This document shows, piece after piece, positions 1 through 9,392 of a stretch of 64,000 nucleotides of DNA. Position 1 is the stretch's first letter; every line of letters begins with the position of its first letter. This DNA is from Prostheceraeus crozeri (taxonomy: Eukaryota; Platyhelminthes; Polycladida; Euryleptidae): the NCBI GenBank assembly GCA_907163375.1, contig CAJQUW010003055.1, positions 186,001-250,000 on the forward strand. The letters are read 5' to 3'. The notes beneath the pieces are model-generated. The model ran no database searches. It worked only from the letters and a program-made list of their open reading frames with translations, and had not been told where the DNA came from. Both the position numbers and the translations under genes were made by a program.

Positions 1-1010
1 GCCGCAGCTTACAGGCATGATTTAGCTTATCGAAATCATGATCTAAGTTCTCGACATGTAGCTGATAAGAAGATGATTCAAGAATTAGATAGTATTCAAA
101 ATCCTACATTTAGAGAAAAAATTGAAAGAATGTTTGTTAAGAAAGCTTTACAAGCCAAAATATTATTCGGCCAGGGTTTAAATGAAACGACAGCAAAGTT
201 GTCTGAGAGCAACGCTCGAACCTACGGGTCCGAAATCCACAAGGAATATAGAAGGCCTAAATATTTATTGAAAGTAAAAGTATTTAATAAAGATGATATT
301 TGGAGTGCTGATCTTATTCATATGCCGAATGAAAAAGATTATAAATACGCATTGACCGTTATAGATTTATATACACGATACGCTTGGGTAAAGCCTTTAA
401 AAAATAAAAGTGGTCTATCAGTTAAATATGCGTTTGAAATAATCTTTAAAGAAAGTAAGAGAAAGCCAAAAAATTGTTTGTTGATAAAGGGTCGGAATTT
501 TATAACCGAAACGTTCAGCCACTATTTGAAACTGTTTATTCAACTGAAAATGCAGGGAAGGCCGTAGTGATAGAAAGATTCAATCGGACGTTAAAAAATA
601 AATTATTCAAAATATTTACTGAGCAAAGAAATCAGAAATGGTTGAAGATATTACCAGGAATTGTAGAAGAGTACAATAATAAAGTTCATTCTGGTATTGA
701 AGAAACTCCAAAGAATGCTTCTGACGACCCTGATTTGATAAGAAAAAAAATATTCGAGAATAATAATTTGAATGAGAGTAATACGAATTTGCAGAAACTT
801 AAGCCGAAATTTAAAATTGGAGATAGAGTTAGAATATTTAAATTTAAGAATAAATTTGAAAAAGGCTTCGTCGGATACTGGACTAAAGAAATATTTGAAG
901 TTTCTAGAATAAATCAAAGTTATCCGATTACTTACGAAATCAAAGATTTAGATGATGAAGATATCAGAGGCCGATTTTATCAAAATGAATTACAGAAAAC
1001 AGAGCTTTAG
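1..1010 (+). pseudogene. Polinton integrase with PLA2-like upstream segment, frameshifted
   Basis: The frame is open from base 1, so the gene begins before the window. The first codons read YRHDLAYR then a Tyr/Arg-rich stretch and VAD, resembling the His-Asp core of the phospholipase A2 domain of parvovirus capsids that also occurs in Polinton proteins. From about base 240 the protein becomes an rve-type integrase: first catalytic Asp in SADLIHM (about 310), then the TVIDLYTRYAW block. The frame breaks in an A-run near 468-473 and resumes with VDKGSEFYN (second Asp), VIERFNRTLK (catalytic Glu, 571-600) and a basic C-terminal domain containing FKIGDRVRI, ending at 1010. The integrase would insert the linear element into the genome. 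The single break lies in a homopolymer and may be an assembly error. Confidence 0.85.
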
Positions 1011-1021
1011 CTTCGCTTGAG

Positions 1022-1474
1022 TTATAGATCGTTTAACTCTAACATTATATCTAGAAATGGTACTCCTTTTTGTAATTTGTACAAAACGTATAAACATAAT
1101 TGTCCACAATAGGTAGTGCCTGCTGTTTGAATTTGAAACGTATTGTATGTTCCCGTTCCAAGTAATTCTTTTACTTCATTTGTAGGGGGCAAACCGTATG
1201 AATCAAAATAATAGTTCTGCTGATGATTTTTAACGCCTGCTGACCAATGTACGCCTTTGTGGTCTGAAGTGTGAAGATTCGTTATGAAATTTACAGTTTG
1301 AACTTTGTGCCGGGAACTGAAGGTTCCTGTTGGCCTATTTTTGATCAATTGTAATTCATCCCTCATCAATATGTGAAAATTCTTTATTCCCAATTGATTA
1401 GCAATCTTATTTAAATCGAAATTCGTTGTTGTCTGTGTTCCATATAATTTCAAAAACTCATTTATGTTGCTCAT
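1022..1474 (-). CDS. Adenovirus-type cysteine protease (Polinton PRO)
   Basis: A complete 150-residue reading frame with an ATG start. The catalytic elements of the adenain/Ulp1 fold appear in order: His76 in GVHWSAG, Asp91 in YYFDSYGLPP, Gln in the stretch FQIQT (114-116), and Cys127 in YCGQLCLYVL. The enzyme is thought to mature virion proteins in Polintons that form capsids (family knowledge). Its stop lies 11 bases beyond the integrase stop on the opposite strand, the tail-to-tail arrangement expected in a compact element. No internal stop or frameshift is visible, so this is the best preserved gene of the element. The N-terminal 60 residues carry no motif I recognise. Confidence 0.85.
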   Translation of the reverse strand: MSNINEFLKLYGTQTTTNFDLNKIANQLGIKNFHILMRDELQLIKNRPTGTFSSRHKVQTVNFITNLHTSDHKGVHWSAGVKNHQQNYYFDSYGLPPTNEVKELLGTGTYNTFQIQTAGTTYCGQLCLYVLYKLQKGVPFLDIMLELNDL

Positions 1475-1717
1475 TTTATAATAAAAAAATTTCTTACAGG
1501 GTCCCCCTAGATTTAAAAAACTGTCTCATAATGATGACTTACCTTACTACTTATTCGATTTTGAAATGATTATATTATAATTATTCTAATGTATATTGTT
1601 TTACATATTTCCATTTTCTTCATGAACTTCTCAAAATGAATTAGAAAAAACTGAGTTTTAGATGGTTGTTGAATCACTGCTTGCTTGCTTGCTTTTCAGA
1701 TGTAGTTGTCCACAAAA

Positions 1718-2143
1718 TCATTTGTCTTGAATGGCTTGCAATTGTGATGTCTCTTCATCTTGAGTTGATGATGTCCCCGGTTGTAGATTTAAAACTATTT
1801 GACTTGTTTTCATTGTCTTATTATAATAATCCATCTCAAGTTGTTCATCAAAAGAACGCTTCATTCTCGCCGTTTCACGTTTCACAATATATTGATTTTG
1901 TAAAGTTCTTCGCTTACGTTCTAATGCAGCAGCGCCTTTAACTTCGTTTAAAATTCGCTGTGATATTTCACACGACGTCAAGAAATCATCAAAATCAATA
2001 TCACTAATGTTTTCCAAACTTTTTTGTAGTTCCACAGAATTTATGAAATGATTCTTCTTTACAAATTCGTTGATCAGGCACACTTTTTTTGCGATTTGTC
2101 CTTTTGTCGTTTCAATACGATCACCCAAATGTTTACTCATCAT
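1718..2143 (-). CDS. Small Polinton-associated protein of unknown function
   Basis: A 141-residue frame starting at ATG 2143 (a second Met follows two codons later). The protein is charged and mostly helical in character, rich in Lys, Glu and Gln; residues 70-105 (LERKRRTLQNQYIVKRETAR and beyond) look like a basic helix. The Ser/Thr/Gln-rich tail is probably disordered. There is no signal peptide or membrane segment. It is oriented like the protease gene 244 bases further on, and probably belongs to the same element. I do not recognise the family; Polintons carry several such lineage-specific genes. A long open frame in AT-rich DNA next to real Polinton genes is the main support. Confidence 0.5.
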   Translation of the reverse strand: MMSKHLGDRIETTKGQIAKKVCLINEFVKKNHFINSVELQKSLENISDIDFDDFLTSCEISQRILNEVKGAAALERKRRTLQNQYIVKRETARMKRSFDEQLEMDYYNKTMKTSQIVLNLQPGTSSTQDEETSQLQAIQDK

Positions 2144-2999
2144 GAATGATAGAAATGAATGAGATGAATTAAAATAAACTAACTATCTAATACTCCTTGA
2201 GAGAAGAACTTCATTCGTTAATGTGTTTCATTGTTTAAGTGATTGTTTAAAATTGCTATAACAACTATCTTGCATATCGGCGTTGCCCTTATGCGTTCTA
2301 AATTCACAATAAAAATTGCTTTTTTATTATCACCACACCCGCATGTGTTCTCAACTCACAAGAAGAATTGCTTTTTATTGCTGCCCGTATGTGTTTTAAC
2401 CTATTCATGTGGAAACAGGAAACGCTAAATGAATTTTGCAAATCGATTTTCTAAAACTGAATTTGAAAACAGACTTTACAAATGGATTTTGAAAATAGAT
2501 TTTGAAAACAGATTCTGAAAATAATTTACGTAGGGGTAAATTGAAATGTCAAAACTTTACGCACGCGTAAGTTGAAATGTCAAAAGTTTACCGATGGGTA
2601 AATTGAAATGACAAGAGATAGCACGATAATTTTAGGGGAAAGCTGCTAGATGTTTCTCTCTCTTCAATCTCTGTCTCTCTTGATTTATCAGCCAGTGTAT
2701 GGGTTCATTGAATAATTTTGAGTTTATGAGTTACAATGATCTTCTAGTTCACACAATTAGTACTTTAAATAATGTTGAGCATACAATAACGAAGAATGAC
2801 TAAGTAATAATTGCGTCTTCTTAATTTATCATAATGCTCTAATCTTAATAATAATTGAGAACCATTTCACCTGTTTTTAATTGAGATAACGAAGGATATA
2901 TTCTTGCGGTTTCATCCACTTTTGTTTCTTCCATTTTTTAAAGAAATATTATTAGTCACATGATATATTTTGAAAACCTGAAAGATGGATAAAATTCAT
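2144..2999. other. Non-coding, AT-rich; short period-31 repeat at 2530-2615
   Basis: No gene seen. The stretch may include the terminal region of the Polinton. Around 2541, 2572 and 2603 the motif TTGAAATG recurs with a 31-base period, each time near a GTAA/TTAC-containing spacer. Polinton ends often contain such tandem repeats, but I found no partner copy to prove a terminus. Confidence 0.4.
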
Positions 3000-3170
3000 G
3001 AATTTGAAATTCTCAACTTTTATGATTTTCGGTGTCCTGGAACGGTCATGATTTTCAAGGTAAAAAATGTAATTCTCAAATTTGAGATTCTTAACTTTTA
3101 TGATTTTTTCGATGTCCTGGAACGGTCATGATTTTGGGGGTGAAAATTGTAATTCTCAAATTTGAGATTT
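3000..3170. repeat. Tandem duplication, period about 80 bp, two copies
   Basis: The block containing GTCCTGGAACGGTCATGATT occurs at 3034 and again at 3114, each followed by a G/A-rich link and AATTCTCAAATTTGAGATT. The inner AATCTCAAATTTGAGAATT is itself a near palindrome. There is no coding sequence. Confidence 0.8.
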
Positions 3171-3304
3171 TGAAAAATTTGAAAATTGGGTATTTTTAAA
3201 AACGCTTAAATTTTCGCCCTTCGGCCTTCGGCCACGTGAAATTTGAAGTCCACCTAAATTTTTGAAATTTTTGAAATTTTGATTTTTTGAAAAAAACCCG
3301 CAAA

Positions 3305-3390
3305 AGTGTGACATCCGGCGCAAGCGAAGCGAAGCAAAGCGAAGCAAAGCGAAGCAAAGCGAAGCGAAGCGTCGCGCCGGATGTCACACT
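3305..3390. repeat. Hairpin: 17-bp arms enclosing a GAAGC/AAAGC pentamer array
   Basis: The arms AGTGTGACATCCGGCGC (3305-3321) and GCGCCGGATGTCACACT (3374-3390) are perfectly complementary. They enclose about ten AAGCG/AAGCA units arranged with a 10-base super-period. The GC content is far above the flanks. The array produces meaningless open frames on both strands. The origin is unknown. Confidence 0.85.
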
Positions 3391-3420
3391 ATATACTACT
3401 CATATTAAGAAAACAAAGAT

Positions 3421-4129
3421 TCATTTTGAATACTCAAAAACATCAACATTTACCTCAACCAGCAATTCCACCTGGTAAAGAACGTCTGAGATAGCATTTA
3501 TCAGTTTTGACTGATTCAACAAGGCAACTTCGTTCGTAGTGCGGCTCTTCAACTCTTCCATGGAGCCTGGCCTTCCATGATGGTATGCCCTGTTTTTCAG
3601 CGTACCCCACAAGTAAAAATCTAATGGGGAAAGATCCGGAGACCTGGGTGGCCACCCGGAGGGAAATCCACGTGCAATTACACGGTCACCAAACACTTCC
3701 TTTAGGAATTCAGAAACTTTCTTGGCGAAATGAGGTGACGCCCCATCTTGCTGGAAGGTTATATCATTCATCTTGCCCGAAGACTGAAGTTGTGGAATGA
3801 CATGAGTATGGAGCATTTTAAGGTAGCTGTCACCTGTGACTGTCCCTTCAAAGAAATTAGGGGTCAGCTTTAGTTCTTTGGAGAATCCCATCCAGACACT
3901 GACTTGATTGGCATGGAGACTCTATGAAACTGGGTGTGGCCTCTCTGTTCCCCACATTATGCAATTGTGTCTATTTACGACACCATCGAGTCGGAATATT
4001 GCTTCCTCGGTCCACAGAATATTTCCTAGTTGAGTCGGTGACAGAGATCTTATGTGGTCTGAGAATTCAAGTCTGGATATCTTATCTGTCTCAGAAATTG
4101 CTTGACAGACTTGAAGCTTGTAGGGGTGT
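3421..4129 (-). pseudogene. Mariner-like transposase, C-terminal part (interrupted by gypsy)
   Basis: Read on the minus strand, the segment starts just inside the gypsy target duplication and encodes HPYKLQVCQAIS, VVNRHNCIMWG, then TFQQDGASPHFA (second catalytic Asp) and PPRSPDLSPLDFYLWG (third Asp, DD34D-type spacing), ending near 3421. The expected first Asp lies in ILWTEEAIF, where Glu stands in the usual Asp position, and there is a frame change near 3895-3920. The N-terminal third lies 7.6 kb away at 11775-12127. The two halves meet exactly at the 5-bp duplication flanking the gypsy element, so they are one gene split by insertion. No left terminal repeat was found. Confidence 0.85.
4125..4129. 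other. Target site duplication GGTGT, left copy (gypsy)
   Basis: GGTGT at 4125-4129 directly precedes the LTR start TGTTGAGATG; the same five bases follow the LTR end at 11770-11774. Five bases is the usual length for Ty3/gypsy integration. Confidence 0.9.
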
Positions 4130-4414
4130 TGTTGAGATGTGTAATAATTTGTTCCGAAAGACAATAATAACTCTTATTTCACTCTACTGCTTTAGTGTTT
4201 GTAGTAGTATTTCATTAGACATTATTATTCTTCGGTGATGGTATATTGACTTCATTCTTTATTCATGCGTTTTGTTATTGTACAGGTTGCCATTTGTCAT
4301 GACTTGTATTCTGTCTGTAACCTGATCTGTTTCATGCCATCTTACTTTCCCAATAAACGATTCATCCATCGCGACTGGTTGTTCTGAGGGTTACGGGGAG
4401 CTAGAGATACAACA
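4130..4414 (+). repeat. 5' LTR of the gypsy element
   Basis: 285 bases, TGTTGAGATG to GATACAACA. It contains AATAAACGATTC near 4350, a likely polyadenylation signal for LTR transcripts. Its intact copy defines the site that was later hit in the 3' LTR. Confidence 0.95.
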
Positions 4415-4417
4415 TCG

Positions 4418-4430
4418 TGGTGGCAGCGAG
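4418..4430 (+). promoter_or_regulatory. Candidate primer binding site
   Basis: TGGTGGCAGCGAG lies three bases after the 5' LTR. Primer sites start with TGG, matching the CCA end of a tRNA. I did not identify the tRNA. Confidence 0.5.
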
Positions 4431-4441
4431 CACAACTACTG

Positions 4442-6340
4442 ATGGCTGCAAGTACATTTACTGCTCCCGTATTACCCTCTAATCCAAAATCTGCAGATTG
4501 GCAATATTTTCTTCGGCAATTCAAAAATTATCTTTTGATAATTGGTGCAGATGATAAACAGAAACTGCCTATACTTTTAAATTGTCTTGGTCGTGATGGA
4601 ACCGACATTTTTGACGGCTTACAAGATCCAAAAACTACGCTTGATGAAGTCAAGGACAGATTCAATGACTACTTCAACTGTCGCGTATCGCTTTTGCTAC
4701 GGAGAAAAGCGTTCTACACTGCTGTTCAAGGACCGAACGAGCCGGCGACCGACTACGCGTGTAGATTGCGGAGATTGTCGAAGGACTGCGAATTTGGACC
4801 TGCCCAAGATACAATAGTACGAGATATATTCGTCATAGGGATCAGACAAGATCCTATCGCAGAACGTCTTCTGTCCGAGGATGCCTCCAAATTGACGTTC
4901 GAAGGAGCGCTCGCCAGAGCAGAGGCTGCGGAGCGAGCTAGAGAAGGACGTCGGACAATGGCCCCAACGACAGTAGCCGCAGTTTCTACAAATCAAGCAA
5001 GCAAAAGAAGTCAATTTACCTCAAGACCTGCTACGTCTACCTGCTACCGCTGCGGAAATTCGTCTCATCGTGCAAACGACCCCAATTGCCCCGCCCGATC
5101 GGTAATCTGTCACAAATGCAACACACGTGGTCATTTTGGCAAAGTATGTAGATCTTCAGCTGGGTCAAAGGAAGTGCATCGCAAACCCAACAATGCAAAA
5201 AATCGGTTTGATGTTCGTGCTGTCCAAGTGAGCGATTCAGAGGCAGATAAGGTATATAACGTTTTTTGTTCAGACAGTTCCATGTCTCATTCTAAGGTAT
5301 CTAGAAATGTTTATATTAACGGTAACCTTATTGAATCTGTATGTGATACTGGCGCAGAAATTTCTATTTTACCAGTTGATTGTTTACCTGATATCGAGTA
5401 TGAGCCTACCTCTATCTCAGTTAAAGCATGGGGTGATTTTTTCATCCCAGTTTTGGGTATTACTTCCTGTAATGTAACGTACAATAATCGCTCATTGACA
5501 TGTAATTTTGTGGTAGTCAATGTTAATGCCTGTAGACCTTTGCTGTCATACAATGTATGTAAAGTACTGGGAATACTGTATGAGTTAGCTACTACTAATG
5601 ATAACGCTGATTATTCTGCGCACGACCCGATTTCTAATATTTCTACAAGTACTGATAGAGAAATCAAGCTGAATAAATGCCATGAAGAACCAATTAACAT
5701 TGCACAATGTACAAATGATTACCCTAATGCCCATATCGATATCGATGCATGCTCCTCCGATTTCGCAAAGTTTACAAACGACGAAGACATACACGACATT
5801 TTAAAACAATATCGTAAAGTATTCAGCGAAGGTGGAACTCTGCGTAATATTGAATACAAGGTTGAACTGCGCGAAGATGCTAAACCTTTTGCTCCACCTG
5901 CACGCCGTTTACCACCAGGTATTTTACCGTCAGTCCGCGCCGAATTGAATAGATTGCAGCATGAAGGTATAATTGAAGAAGTTGAACAACCCACGGAATG
6001 GTGTGCGCCGATTGTGGTAGCGCTCAAGAAGGATAAATCTGTCAGAATCTGTACAGATTTCAGAGTATTGAATAAAAATGTAAAGCGCCACAATTATCAA
6101 ATGCCAACGTTGGACGAGATAAGCGCACAACTGCATGGGTCTACGTATTTTTCTAAGGTTGATCTACAATCTGGTTTTCAGCAAATGCCGCTGGCTAAAG
6201 AGAGCCAAGATCTTCTGACATTTTCTACGCCCTTCGGTCGTTTTCGACATAAGCGATTACCGTTTGGGATAACGTCAGCGCCGGAAATCTTCCAGAAATA
6301 TATGAATACTCTACTCTCAGGCATTAATAACGTTGTATGA
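4442..6340 (+). pseudogene. Gypsy gag-protease-reverse transcriptase, stopped just before YMDD
   Basis: The first ATG after the primer site opens a 632-residue frame. Residues 1-185 are a helical Gag-like capsid region. Two CCHC zinc knuckles follow: CYRCGNSSHRANDPNC from residue 201 and CHKCNTRGHFGKVC from residue 223, which bind genomic RNA. The aspartic protease signature CDTGAEISILP has its Asp at residue 302. Reverse transcriptase blocks include RICTDFRVLNK, FSKVDLQSGFQQ and LPFGITSAPE. The frame ends at a TGA (6338-6340) one codon before the catalytic YMDD, so no complete enzyme can be made. Gag, protease and RT share one frame without a Gag/Pol shift. Confidence 0.93.
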
Positions 6341-7347
6341 TATATGGACGACAGCTTGATATTCGGTAACGATATAAACTCTCACAATGAAGCATTGAAG
6401 ACAGTATTGGCTTGATTATTGGAACATGGAGTAAGATTGAATCTCGGAAAAAGTGTTTTCGGCAAACAGAATGTCGAATTCATCGGTCACATCTGGTCAA
6501 TAGACGGTGTAGCGCCACATCCTGACAAATTAAAGGCGATCAACGACATGCCTAAACCTTCTACTTGTGGAGAGTTGCGCTCATTTTTAGGACTAGCTGC
6601 ATACGTTGGAAGTCGGACAGTACCTCACTTTAGCACAAAAGCATCGCCTCTGTGGGAATTAGGATCTTCAGGACCTATCTTTTGGACTGAGAAACTTTCG
6701 GCGCAGTTTGATGAACTGAGGAAATCCTTGCTGAGCAGTCAGACATTACAATATTTCAATCTTTCAAAGCCCGTGATGGTGCAAGTCGACGCCAATGGTC
6801 AATGACTTGGTGGTGTACTGCTGCAAGAAGAAAAGCCTGTTATTTTCGTTTCGAGGACCGCAAGTTAACAAGCACGGAACAGAGATACTCGCAAATCGAA
6901 AAAGAATTTTTATCGATAGTATTTACTGTTACAAGGTTACGTACTTACCTCCTTGGTATTTCTTTCATCGTACAAACTAATCACAAGCCGCTATTAGCCA
7001 TCATTAAAAAGTCTATCGACAAGGTTTCCAATCGTTTACAGCGCTGGATTTTGAATATACAGCACTTCGATTTCAAGTTGGAGCACATCGCTGGCAAATC
7101 AAATTTGATAGCTGATGGTCTTTCACGTAATCCATTACCGATGTCATCAGTTTCAGATGAAGAAAACAATGAGTATACTATTTGCTTCCTGCTGAAAAGT
7201 TCGCCCATTGACCTTCGAAGAGTCTCTAGCGAAGCATCAAGGGATGAGACATTGCAAAAAGTAATTTCAGCAATTCGTGATGATTGGCAAAGCATCAGTA
7301 AATGTCCTAAGCCTTACTTTTCCTTCAGGGATGAATTATATCATTGA
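6341..7347 (+). pseudogene. Gypsy RT palm/thumb and RNase H region, broken
   Basis: This continues the same frame: YMDDSLIFG at 6341, then LGKSVFGKQNVEFIGHIWS and HPDKLKAINDMPKP. In-frame TGA codons interrupt it at 6413-6415 and 6803-6805. A frameshift near 6865 then moves the RNase H part (TEQRYSQIEKEF, TNHKPLLAI, LQRWILNIQHFDFKLEHI, ADGLSRNP) into another frame, which ends at 7347. RNase H would remove the RNA template during reverse transcription. All three stops in this pol region are TGA, consistent with simple decay of Arg or Gly codons. Confidence 0.9.
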
Positions 7348-7376
7348 AATTGTGCAACAACTCGTGACCTGATAGT

Positions 7377-8564
7377 GTGATAGTCATGAAAGGGGATCTC
7401 GTGGTAATCCCTGAAGCTTCAGTATCTGAAATTCTTGATATGATACATGAAGGGCACTTAGGTGCAACGAAAATGAAGCATTGTATTCGGTCTTATTGTT
7501 ATTGGCCAGGATTCACAAGGGCTATCGACGACTATGTGAGACAATGCCAGTCATGTACTATTTATCAAAGAGCAAGTGATACTCCACCTTTAACACCTAT
7601 CGCCAATACAGTTACAGCACCGTGCGAACAAATCGCTGTAGACTTAACTGGTCCTTCAACATCTACACAAGGTAAAGTTCTGCTCACAATCATTGACTAT
7701 TTCAGTAGATATCCTGAAGTATATGTACTCTATTCCGGCAATGCTCAAGAAATCCTGGTGAAGCTACGACAAACTTTCGCGCGTTTCGGCATTCCAAAAT
7801 CGTTAGTTAGCGACAATGGCTCCGTCTTCAAATCCAAGGAGATGTCAGAATTTCTCAATCAACTTGGTATAATACATATATTTTCCTCAAATTTCCACCC
7901 TCAATCCAAAGGCGTTGTTGAGAGACTTCATTCTACGTTAAAGTCACGCTTGATTAGAATCACTCATGAAGGCTTTGAATGGAATGCAGCTTTAGATAAA
8001 GTCTTGTTCGATATCCGAAGTACAGTTGACGCCGTTACAGGTCAAACTCCTTTTCAACTGTTTTTTGGTCGATCTATGAGAACGAAACTTACAGTTCTAA
8101 CTGATTCTCCTCGCCAATTATCCTACCCTTCTCGAGATGTGGTAAAAGAATATCGAAATAAGTTAACCGGACGAAAAGTTTCGTTCAATTGCGGTGATCA
8201 GGTCTTCTTCAGGAAAGCAGATAAAACGCCATTTGAATATCCAGGTGTTATTACGAAACAATGTGGCAACAACGCATATGAAGTTGAAAATGAAAATGGA
8301 CAACAGAGAATATATAATCAAAATCATTTAAAACGAAGATACGGCGAATCAGTTCCTGCTAATGAATGGCACGACGCATATGATGCAGCAGCTGAGAAAC
8401 ACGACGCACTTTCTGAAACCAACGTCATGCAATCTTCCTCCGATAATTACGACAGTGTTGGAAAATCCGTCGGATCCAGAGTTAGGAAACGCCGTGAGGG
8501 TCCGGGTCGTGAGCCGTATAATCTTCGTAAGAGAGTAGTAGATCCCAGAAAGTATCGTTATTAG
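7377..8564 (+). pseudogene. Gypsy integrase domain
   Basis: An intact 395-codon stretch in a third frame, separated from RNase H by short stop-containing DNA at 7347-7377. The HHCC zinc domain spans roughly residues 23-63 (HEGHLGATKMKH, CQSC). The catalytic triad is Asp89 (VDLTGP), Asp146 (VSDNGS) and Glu182 (VVERLH): DD35E spacing. The C-terminal part includes VSFNCGDQVFFRK and GVITKQCGNNAYEVE, the usual SH3-like GPY/F-type module, and a basic tail. It is the best preserved part of pol. Confidence 0.93.
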
Positions 8565-8645
8565 TCGTGCGCCTATTTTCTGTGAGAATTCTGAAAGTAT
8601 CATTTTGTACATGGTGTTTGTCAATTGAGCTATAAGTATTTTTTA

Positions 8646-8659
8646 CGAAAGAGAGGAAA
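8646..8659 (+). promoter_or_regulatory. Polypurine tract
   Basis: The purine run GAAAGAGAGGAAA directly precedes the 3' LTR start at 8660, the position where plus-strand synthesis is primed in LTR retrotransposons. Confidence 0.8.
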
Positions 8660-8865
8660 TGTTGAGATGTGTAATAATTTGTTCCGAAAGACAATAATAA
8701 CTCTTATTTAACTCTACTGCTTTAGTGTTTGTAGTAGTATTTCATTAGACATTATTATTCTTCGGTGATGGTATATTGACTTCATTCTTTATTCATGCGT
8801 AATTTGTTATTGTACAGGTTGCCATTTGTCATGAGTTGTATTCTGTCTGTAACCTGATCTGTTTC
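8660..8865 (+). repeat. 3' LTR of the gypsy element, first part
   Basis: Matches 4130-4332 closely and breaks off at CTGTTTC (8865), where a DNA transposon is inserted. TTTC at 8862-8865 is one copy of that transposon's target duplication. The remainder of the LTR lies at 11685-11769. Confidence 0.95.
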
Positions 8866-9235
8866 CACGTTGGGGCTGAATCAACATTTATTCAGCTTTT
8901 AGTGCCCATCCAAAATATTGATATATTCGTTGACAGAATCACTGTCTAAGATGAAAAATCGGAAAATAAAAAAAATCGTTGCCGGAGATCAAGAGATACA
9001 GAGTGATCAATAATCAATCGATATTGATCAATTGATTGATTCTGAAAAGATGACTATCTCTAAGTGCCCACCCTAAAAGTTGCAAGTTTCATTTTTAGAA
9101 TTATTTCCTAGGATGAAAAAGCGCTAAATAAAAAAAATTGTTGCCAGAGATCAAGAGATACAGAGTGATCAATTATCAATCGATATTGATCAATTTCATT
9201 GATTCTGAGAAAAATGGATTTTTTCTTGGCTACAT
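8866..9235 (+). repeat. Left terminal inverted repeat (370 bp) with internal duplicated block
   Basis: Pairs with 11316-11684. Within it, GATCAAGAGATACAGAGTGA followed by an AT-rich ATCAATCGATATTGATCAAT palindromic stretch occurs twice (about 8985-9045 and 9150-9205). These paired subterminal blocks are plausible transposase binding sites. Confidence 0.9.
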
Positions 9236-9392
9236 TATTTTATTATGATGCTTGTAATTTTATTACTGATGCTTAGCAATTTTGTGAATTGCTTTCATGA
9301 ACTTTCCCTGAACTGTCGTCAGCTGATGAAAACAATGCGTGTGGATTTAGAAAATGAATTTATTTTCATAACTTGAAAACATTGAGTCAGAG

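Larger units (their letters stand above)
1..2145. mobile_element. Polinton/Maverick remnant (left edge of window)
   Basis: Three adjacent genes fit a Polinton: a retroviral-type integrase on the plus strand, followed tail to tail by an adenovirus-type cysteine protease and a small unknown gene on the minus strand. Integrase plus adenain-like protease is diagnostic of Polintons among large DNA transposons (known for the family). The element starts outside the window. I could not identify its terminal inverted repeat or 6-bp target duplication, so the right limit is only the start codon of the last gene. A second block of Polinton genes lies at 61693-64000; whether both belong to one element cannot be decided here. 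Confidence 0.85.

Noticed and set aside
3156..3478. Overlapping open frames rich in Ser/Lys/Ala or Leu/Phe/Arg
   Set aside because: They are translations of the pentamer array inside the hairpin, open on both strands by composition.
6338..6805. TGA read as selenocysteine or programmed readthrough in gypsy pol
   Set aside because: Three TGAs plus two frameshifts in one copy are explained by decay; no recoding signal is visible.
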